DNA of 64,000 nt, taken from positions 5,920,894 through 5,984,893 of the forward strand of contig NZ_KK073874.1 of the NCBI RefSeq assembly GCF_000585375.1. Direction: 5' to 3'. This DNA is from Cryptosporangium arvum DSM 44712 (GTDB lineage Bacteria; Actinomycetota; Actinomycetes; Mycobacteriales; Cryptosporangiaceae). A model generated the notes under the pieces. The model had not been told where the DNA came from and made no database searches. It saw only the letters and a list, made by a program, of their open reading frames with translations. Numbering within the stretch: the stretch's first letter is position 1; each line of letters begins with the position of its first letter. Shown here one piece after another: positions 63,572 to 64,000 of the stretch. Position numbers and translations under genes: made by a program.

Positions 63572-64000
63572 TGCTGCGCGTCGCGCTCACCCGGGTCCGC
63601 TACCAGTTCGGATCCCTCCTGCTCGTCTCGCTGGCGGTCGCGGCCGCGGTCGCGTTCATCGCGGCGTCGTTCACGTTGGGCGACGCCATCCGCGCCGCGG
63701 TCTACCGGGAAACCGCCGCCCAGGCCGCGCCGGTCGCCGCGCACGCCACCCCCGGGGACACGCCGTTCACCGGCACGCAGGTCCGGGCGGTGGCCGCGTT
63801 GCCGGGCGTCACCGCGGTCCAGCCGCGCGCGGACTTCGGCACGATCACGCTGCTGCAGTCCGACGGGACGGTCGTGCGCGTACCGGGGCAACCGATCCTG
63901 TCGGCGTTCGTTGCTCCCGTCGACCCGGCCCTGTCCGAGCACGAGCTGACCGCGGGCCGGTTCCCGGCGAAGCCCGGCGAGCTCGTCGTCCCGGCGTCGC
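63571..64000 (+). CDS. FtsX/MacB-type ABC permease, cut by window end
   Basis: The first 143 residues are seen: MLRVALTRVRYQFGSLLLVSLAVAAAVAFIAASFTLG is a short cytoplasmic start and first helix, followed by the beginning of an outside MacB-PCD domain (VRAVAALPGVTAVQPRADFGTI). By analogy with the 50319 permease it should continue for about 800 residues beyond the window. Confidence 0.88.

Overview
The window is very GC-rich DNA with GTG/TTG starts, ATGA/GTGA gene overlaps, leaderless-looking starts and a Pup-proteasome locus. This points to an actinobacterium, plausibly a Frankia/Cryptosporangium-like filamentous type; the genus cannot be fixed from sequence alone. Most of it looks chromosomal.

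Layout. 86-4225 encodes a very large polytopic membrane protein. 4244-4777 is a wrecked M20 peptidase. 4777-11648 (minus strand) is a tightly overlapped operon of an SMC-like ATPase, a winged-helix-like subunit, a middle gene split by a frameshift in repeat DNA, and a kleisin/MksF-like subunit. It resembles a condensin or Wadjet-type system but has no recognisable JetD nuclease, and I regard it as the most interesting unit here. Next come a cysteine-free bL36 gene with a Zur-box-like site, a small helical protein, and a 1422-residue low-complexity protein with a C-terminal membrane domain. 16747-19489 is a DHA2 MFS exporter divergent from a GntR-TetR fusion regulator. 19478-21944 is a ROK repressor divergent from xylose isomerase. 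22103-24062 holds a flavoprotein disulfide reductase and a DoxX-like protein. 24317-29168 is an NMT1/SsuA-type ABC importer followed by an amidase. 29241-34641 holds a membrane protein with an orphan solute-binding lipoprotein, a Spo0M-like protein, a secreted protein and a WYL regulator.

34761-45309 is the proteasome neighbourhood: prcA, prcB, pup, dop, an internally duplicated membrane protein, arc, a ferredoxin, trmI and a RecB-like nuclease. The Pup ligase gene pafA is not in the window. Pup ends in Gly-Gly-Glu, so it would not need deamidation before ligation.

45310-46362 is minisatellite-like DNA leading into a histidine kinase whose 5' end is split by a C6 tract inside an 18-bp repeat. 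The kinase is followed by its response regulator, an HTH-Clp_N protein with twin palindromic operators, and a MacB-type ABC/FtsX pair. After a PGY-rich membrane protein, a HAD hydrolase, metH and a PAC2 protein, there is a lower-GC patch with an XRE (DUF5753)/DUF397 pair. The window ends with a second histidine kinase, response regulator, ABC and FtsX module, cut by the edge.

A recurring theme is expansion of GC-rich short tandem repeats inside coding sequences, giving Pro/Ala/Gly/Ser-rich linkers and, in at least two genes, apparent frame disruption.
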